In this document: in pieces, positions 5,525 through 5,560 of the stretch
Numbering within the stretch: the stretch's first letter is position 1
Layout of the letters: every line of letters begins with the position of its first letter
From: Candidatus Rokuibacteriota bacterium
Lineage (GTDB): Bacteria; Methylomirabilota; Methylomirabilia; Rokubacteriales; CSP1-6
Reading direction: 5' to 3'
DNA length: 5,560 bases
NCBI GenBank assembly: GCA_016201575.1
Contig: JACQCN010000098.1
Location: 1 to 5,560 of the forward strand
The notes under the pieces: generated by a model
What the model was told of the DNA's origin: nothing
Database searches by the model: none
Seen by the model: the letters and a program-made list of their open reading frames with translations, nothing else
Program-made: the position numbers and the translations under genes

Positions 5525-5537
5525 GCCCCCGCGGGGC
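5525..5537 (+). other. Short GC hairpin downstream of the kinase gene
   Basis: GCCCC (5525-5529) pairs with GGGGC (5533-5537) around a CGC loop, about 57 bases after the TAA stop of the kinase at 5466-5468. There is no T-run, so a Rho-independent terminator is not well supported. The rest of 5469-5560 shows no recognisable gene or RNA. Confidence 0.2.
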
Positions 5538-5560
5538 CGGCTCCGTCACCCACTCGCCCG

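Noticed and set aside
4419..5549. Minus-strand open frame of 376 codons opposite the kinase gene
   Set aside because: It is antisense to a well-supported PfkB kinase and has no recognisable domain.
5494..5560. Start of another gene after the kinase (open frame from GTG 5494)
   Set aside because: The frame is short and open to the window edge, without a ribosome binding site or recognisable residues.

Overview
The window is GC-rich bacterial DNA, with G or C at most third codon positions. It carries the end of a branched-chain amino acid type ABC transporter operon, followed by a compact operon of RNA-modification and nucleoside-salvage genes, all on the + strand. The mix of Liv-type transporter genes, a GYD-domain gene remnant, very high GC and tightly overlapping genes would fit a soil or subsurface lineage such as Methylomirabilota/Rokubacteria. 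That placement is inference from style; no phylogenetic marker was tested.

Region 1 (1-778) holds the last 21 codons of a LivG-like ATPase overlapping a complete LivF-like ATPase. Region 2 (779-1109) is an intergenic stretch of about 330 bases. On its minus strand is a short, decayed start of a GYD-domain gene that still has a good ribosome binding site. It also holds two adjacent perfect inverted repeats and, at its right end, an extended -10 promoter element just before rlmN.

Region 3 (1110-5468) reads as one operon: rlmN (23S/tRNA m2A methyltransferase), a doubtful 51-codon ORF, mtaB (tRNA t6A37 methylthiotransferase), mtnP (5'-methylthioadenosine phosphorylase) and a PfkB-family kinase of unknown substrate. 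mtaB/mtnP overlap by 4 bases and mtnP/kinase by 8. The small ORF would bridge the rlmN-mtaB gap through a GTGA overlap. Bases 5469-5560 hold no recognisable gene.

The biochemical thread is SAM chemistry. RlmN and MtaB are radical-SAM enzymes that consume two SAM per turnover and release 5'-deoxyadenosine and S-adenosylhomocysteine. MtnP-type phosphorylases cleave MTA and, in several bacteria, 5'-deoxyadenosine, so the operon may couple RNA modification to disposal of its inhibitory by-products. The PfkB kinase would then act on a released nucleoside or sugar; this is inference. Other points of interest are a codon-usage patch in mtaB, a strong inverted repeat just upstream of the kinase start, an apparently leaderless rlmN, and a 13-base direct repeat around a hairpin between rlmN and mtaB.
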